From positions 1 to 46,770 of the forward strand of contig CANLGQ010000003.1 of NCBI GenBank assembly GCA_947490265.1: a DNA stretch of 46,770 nt, given 5' to 3'. Each line of letters begins with the position of its first letter. Position 1 is the stretch's first letter. The notes beneath the pieces were generated by a model. It had not been told where the DNA came from. It saw nothing but the letters and a program-made list of their open reading frames with translations, and searched no databases. The translations under genes were made by a program, and so were the position numbers. Of the stretch, positions 43,959 through 46,770 are shown in pieces. This stretch comes from Pseudomonadota bacterium. GTDB lineage: Bacteria; Myxococcota_A; UBA796; GCA-2862545.

Positions 43959-44924
43959 TCAGGTCAGGGCGGCGAGGCGGCCGAGGAGGAGACCCTCGAG
44001 GGCGACCAGTGCCTTGCTGAACCCGGCGATCCCCTCGGCGAGCTTCTCGGTCGCCATCAGATCTGCGGCGTGCATGCGGTCGTAGGTCGCTTTGTCGACG
44101 TGGATGCGCTCGAGCGGCGCGGTGGCCGCCGCCACCGGGTCCAGGCGACGCGGAAGGGTCCCGTCGGAGCCGTCGAGCTCGGCCAGGAGCGACGGGGCGA
44201 TTGTCAAAAGGTCGCAACCGGCCAGCTCGCGGATCTCCGCTGAGTTTCGGAAGCTGGCCCCCATCACCTCGGTCGTGTGGCCGAAGCGCTTGTAGTAGGT
44301 CCAGATCTGGGTCACCGACACCACGCCGGGATCCTCCGCGGGAGGGTAGTCGCGTCCGGTCCTCGCCTTGTGCCAGTCGAGGATGCGACCGACGAACGGC
44401 GAGATCAAGGTTGCGCCGGCCTCTGCGCAGGCGATGGCCTGGTGGAGTCCGAACATCAGCGTGAGGTTGCAGTGGATGCCCTCGCGCTCGAGCACCTCGG
44501 CCGCGCGGATCCCCTCCCAGGTCGCGGCGATCTTGATCAGCACCCGTTCGCGGGAGGCGCCCGCCGCCTCATACCAGGCGATCAATTGACGGGCCTTCGC
44601 GATCGTCGCTTCGGTGTCGTAGGAGAGTCGGGCGTCGACCTCGGTCGAGACCCGTCCCTCGACAATACCGAGGATCCGAAGGCCGAAATCCACAGCCAGT
44701 CGGTCGATCGCCAGCCCCACCACGCGCTCGGGGTCGCTCGCGCGTTCCCGCGCCCAGCGCAGGGCTCCGTCGACGAGGTCCGCGTACTCCGGCATCTGGG
44801 CCGCGGCGGTGATGAGCGAGGGGTTGGTCGTCGCATCGCGCGGGCGAAAACGCCCGATCGACTGGATATCCCCGGTATCGGCCACGACAACCGTGTACGC
44901 CTTCAACTGGTCGAGCAGCGACAT
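43959..44924 (-). CDS. tal: Transaldolase
   Basis: Transaldolase (321 residues) moves dihydroxyacetone units between sugar phosphates in the non-oxidative pentose phosphate pathway. TalB-type features: [28 protein letters not shown] (catalytic Asp region), the Schiff-base Lys131 in [31 protein letters not shown], and [10 protein letters not shown]. Length matches E. coli TalB. I placed the start at MSLLDQ; the frame runs 23 codons further upstream with unconserved residues. Transcribed toward the exported hypothetical gene and divergent from the short region before the broken oxidoreductase. Confidence 0.95.
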   Translation of the reverse strand: MSLLDQLKAYTVVVADTGDIQSIGRFRPRDATTNPSLITAAAQMPEYADLVDGALRWARERASDPERVVGLAIDRLAVDFGLRILGIVEGRVSTEVDARLSYDTEATIAKARQLIAWYEAAGASRERVLIKIAATWEGIRAAEVLEREGIHCNLTLMFGLHQAIACAEAGATLISPFVGRILDWHKARTGRDYPPAEDPGVVSVTQIWTYYKRFGHTTEVMGASFRNSAEIRELAGCDLLTIAPSLLAELDGSDGTLPRRLDPVAAATAPLERIHVDKATYDRMHAADLMATEKLAEGIAGFSKALVALEGLLLGRLAALT

Positions 44925-44979
44925 CGGGCCCCCCCGGCATCGGTCACACGCCGGGAGGGCGGTTGCAAGGGTTCCTGCG

Positions 44980-45162
44980 ATGACGGCTCGCATCCTCCCC
45001 CCGCCGCGCGGCCCGTCGCCCGTCCAGCTCCACCGCGGTGATTTTGCGCCGGTACGGTCGATTCGCGTGACCCCGGCGGCCGCCGCCCACCGCGACGCCG
45101 CGCCGTTCGAGGCCGGCGGTCATGCCGTCTACCCACCGCCCGACGCCCCCGTCAGCGGGTGA
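44980..45162 (+). CDS. Possible small protein, unassigned
   Basis: A 60-codon frame with an ATG preceded by AAGGG at suitable distance. The product is Pro/Ala/His-rich without motifs (begins [11 protein letters not shown], ends PPDAPVSG). It lies in the 244-base gap between transaldolase and the broken oxidoreductase. GC-rich sequence often gives such frames by chance, so it may not be a gene; nothing else is visible in this gap. Confidence 0.25.
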   Translation: MTARILPPPRGPSPVQLHRGDFAPVRSIRVTPAAAAHRDAAPFEAGGHAVYPPPDAPVSG

Positions 45163-45168
45163 TAGGAC

Positions 45169-45555
45169 TTATGCGGCGACGGATTCTCCGCGGCGGTATG
45201 AAAGTTCAGCTTCTCCCCGAAGTGGAGCGAGCGCGATGACGCGCCCCAACCCGAAGAGCTTGTGGGCGTCCGGAGCGAGGTCGGCGAGCCCGACGCCGAA
45301 CAGCTTGAATAACGCGGGCTGGTACAGGCGTTCAACGAGCGTGCCCCCGTGAGAGGAAAGGCGTTGGGCCTCCAGGGTTTAAGCGTCGCCAGGACGCGGT
45401 GGACCTCGTCGAACAGGACCTTGTCGAGCTTCTTCGCGCAGCAGTCCGCCGGGCGCGACCTCGCGCTCTGCGATCGTCACGTCGTCACCCCGGCCCCGAT
45501 GCACGCGCGCCGCGAGCAGACCCGCGATCCCGCCTCCGACGACGACCCGCGCCAT
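45169..45555 (-). pseudogene. Broken FAD/NAD(P)-binding oxidoreductase remnant
   Basis: The ATG overlaps the pseI stop (TGATG). The first 40 codons encode a Rossmann dinucleotide-binding start, MARVVVGGGIAGLLAARV, and EREVAPGGLLRE, as in amine-oxidase/protoporphyrinogen-oxidase-like flavoproteins. Coding character then fades, and an in-frame TAA occurs at 45379-45381. Beyond it the same frame resumes a protein-like stretch (VERLYQPALFKLFGVGLADLAP, in part) ending at a TAA at 45169. The whole is 129 codons against more than 400 expected, so it is a gene with a large internal deletion plus a stop. Similar flavoproteins occur beside PseI/LegI synthase genes. Confidence 0.68.
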
Positions 45556-46613
45556 CAATCCACCAGGTCCCACGACACCGGCGTGCCGACGGGCGCAGCG
45601 CGGCGCACCCGGCGCCCCAGCAGCCCCTCGTAGTGCTTCGGCGGTAGGCCGAAGCCCGGCCGAATCGCCCGAAGGTTCTCGGGGGTGAACGCCTCGCCAG
45701 CCGCCATGTCGCGGGCCACGTAAAGCGATCGCCGATACGCGAGCGAGGGGCGCTCGGCCGTGGTCGGCCCGTACTGCACTCGGCCGAGCGCGTGAAACGC
45801 GCGCTCGGTCTCCACCACGAGGGCGGCCAGCTCCGCAGGCTCGAGCGAGAACGCCGAGTCGACGCCCCCGTCGGCGCGCGCCAGCGTGAAGTGCTTCTCG
45901 ATCACGCGTGCCCCGAGCGCCACCGCCGCGACGGCGGCCCCGATCCCGCCGGTGTGGTCCGAGAGACCCACGTGGATGTCGAACAGCGCCGCGAGGTGCG
46001 GAATGGTCGCTAGGTGCGTGTTCTCTGGCGAGCCCGGATAGGTGCTCGTGCACTTGAGGAGCACCAGGTCCTGGCAGCCGGCCCCGCGCAGGGCGGTGAC
46101 CGACTCCTCAAGCTCGGCGAGGGTCGCCATCCCGGTGGAGACGATCACCGGCTTGCCGGTGCGTGCGACCCTTCGGATCAGCGGCAGGTCGGTGTTCTCG
46201 AACGACGCGATCTTGTAGACCGGCGCGCCGAGCGACTCCAGGAAGTCGACCGCGGTGTCGTCGAACGGGGTGGAGAACGCGACCATTCCGCGCGCGCGGC
46301 ACCGCTCGAAGATGGGCGCATGCCACTCCCACGGCGTGTGCGCCGCGTGGTAGAGGTCATACAGGGTGCGACCCTTCCAAAGACTCTTTTCGTCGTCGAT
46401 CCGGAAGGCGCCGTGCGCGAGGTTGAGCGTCATCGTGTCGGCGGTGTAGGTCTGCAGCTTGAGCCCGTGGGCCCCGGCATCCGCCGCAGCGTCGACGATT
46501 GCGAGCGCCCGATCGAGCGACTGGTTGTGGTTGCCGGACATCTCGGCGACCACGAACGGTGGATGGGACGGGCCGATCGCTCGACCCCCGATTACGAAGT
46601 CACGCGGTGCCAT
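45555..46613 (-). CDS. pseI: NeuB/PseI-type sialic-acid-like synthase
   Basis: A 352-residue enzyme that condenses phosphoenolpyruvate with an N-acyl sugar to form a nonulosonic acid. The TIM-barrel N-terminal domain begins MAPRDFVIGGRAIG with PPFVVAEMSGNHNQSLDRA, GLKLQTYTADTMT, VAFSTPFDDTAVDFLE, YKIASFE, STGMATLAELEE, LKCTSTYP and EKHFTLARADGGVDSAFSL. The C-terminal antifreeze-like SAF domain ends LGRRVRRAAPVGTPVSW. The details favour PseI (pseudaminic acid synthase) over NeuB, though LegI is not excluded. GGCAGGAG abuts the ATG. The broken flavoprotein follows with a one-base overlap, and the rest of the glycan cluster would be expected to the right of the window. Confidence 0.88.
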   Translation of the reverse strand: MAPRDFVIGGRAIGPSHPPFVVAEMSGNHNQSLDRALAIVDAAADAGAHGLKLQTYTADTMTLNLAHGAFRIDDEKSLWKGRTLYDLYHAAHTPWEWHAPIFERCRARGMVAFSTPFDDTAVDFLESLGAPVYKIASFENTDLPLIRRVARTGKPVIVSTGMATLAELEESVTALRGAGCQDLVLLKCTSTYPGSPENTHLATIPHLAALFDIHVGLSDHTGGIGAAVAAVALGARVIEKHFTLARADGGVDSAFSLEPAELAALVVETERAFHALGRVQYGPTTAERPSLAYRRSLYVARDMAAGEAFTPENLRAIRPGFGLPPKHYEGLLGRRVRRAAPVGTPVSWDLVD

Positions 46614-46770
46614 CTCCTGCCCCCTCGCTCGCTCGCCCCGCATCGCGGGCGATAGAACCGCGCACATAACGCGCCGCTTCTGCCCAGTGGGCCTGATCCG
46701 ATTCGGTGGACGGGTTGTTAGTGTTCGCAGTAGTCGCCGGGCAACTGAGCCCGGGGTGAGCACCGTAGCA
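46614..46770. other. Region upstream of pseI at the window edge
   Basis: 157 bases holding the presumed pseI promoter. The patch around 46705-46735 (GGTTGTTAGTGTTCGCAGTAG) is the least GC-rich, but I could not assign convincing promoter elements. No other gene is visible. Confidence 0.3.

Overview
The window is 46.8 kb of very GC-rich bacterial chromosome centred on a replication-origin neighbourhood. It looks like a Gram-negative, Myxococcota/deltaproteobacteria-like organism. The pointers are: a Gram-negative-type YidC with a large periplasmic domain and a GyrB of proteobacterial length; many lipoproteins with lipoboxes followed by Asp/Thr/Gly-rich linkers; a Hanks-type Ser/Thr kinase with a sensor domain; and a tandem pair of ArsA-like ATPases. 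The taxon is inferred from these gene-level cues, not from a marker comparison. I saw no rRNA, tRNA, CRISPR array, insertion sequence or phage gene.

Layout. 1-4.6 kb: the 3' end of a Pro/Ala/Glu-rich gene, then (minus strand) a Ser/Thr kinase with an extracytoplasmic Cache-like domain, overlapping an ABC ATPase and its permease. 4.7-9.7 kb: an erythromycin-esterase-like protein, a Cys-rich lipoprotein, a RadC-like protein with lgt, and a UDP-sugar pyrophosphorylase-like protein that overlaps lgt tail to tail. 9.8-14.7 kb: kup, then a tight SDR / GTPase-like / EamA operon. 14.7-20.1 kb: aat, a lipoprotein, metG, an unknown gene and mltG.

20.2-36.2 kb is the origin block. On the minus strand run dnaA, dnaN, recF, gyrB, two ArsA-like ATPases and mltG. 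On the plus strand run rpmH, rnpA, yidD, yidC, jag, mnmE, gshB and a TPR-like secreted protein. Candidate DnaA boxes lie in the dnaN-dnaA gap (three copies of one 9-mer) and in the rpmH promoter. Both arms are transcribed away from dnaA/rpmH, as expected for leading-strand genes diverging from oriC.

36.2-46.8 kb: a pectinacetylesterase-like lipoprotein and an M16 protease lipoprotein diverge across a gap rich in inverted repeats. Then come a GT-C glycosyltransferase, an unknown exported protein, transaldolase, a broken FAD-dependent oxidoreductase and a PseI/NeuB-type sialic-acid-like synthase at the right edge, possibly the start of a surface-glycan cluster.

The strongest unusual points are a mnmE that seems to start at a CTG inside the jag stop codon, a GTPase-like protein with altered Mg-binding motif positions, a Jag protein with two in-frame tandem-repeat linkers, a Cache-kinase/ABC-exporter operon, and the DnaA-box arrangement.
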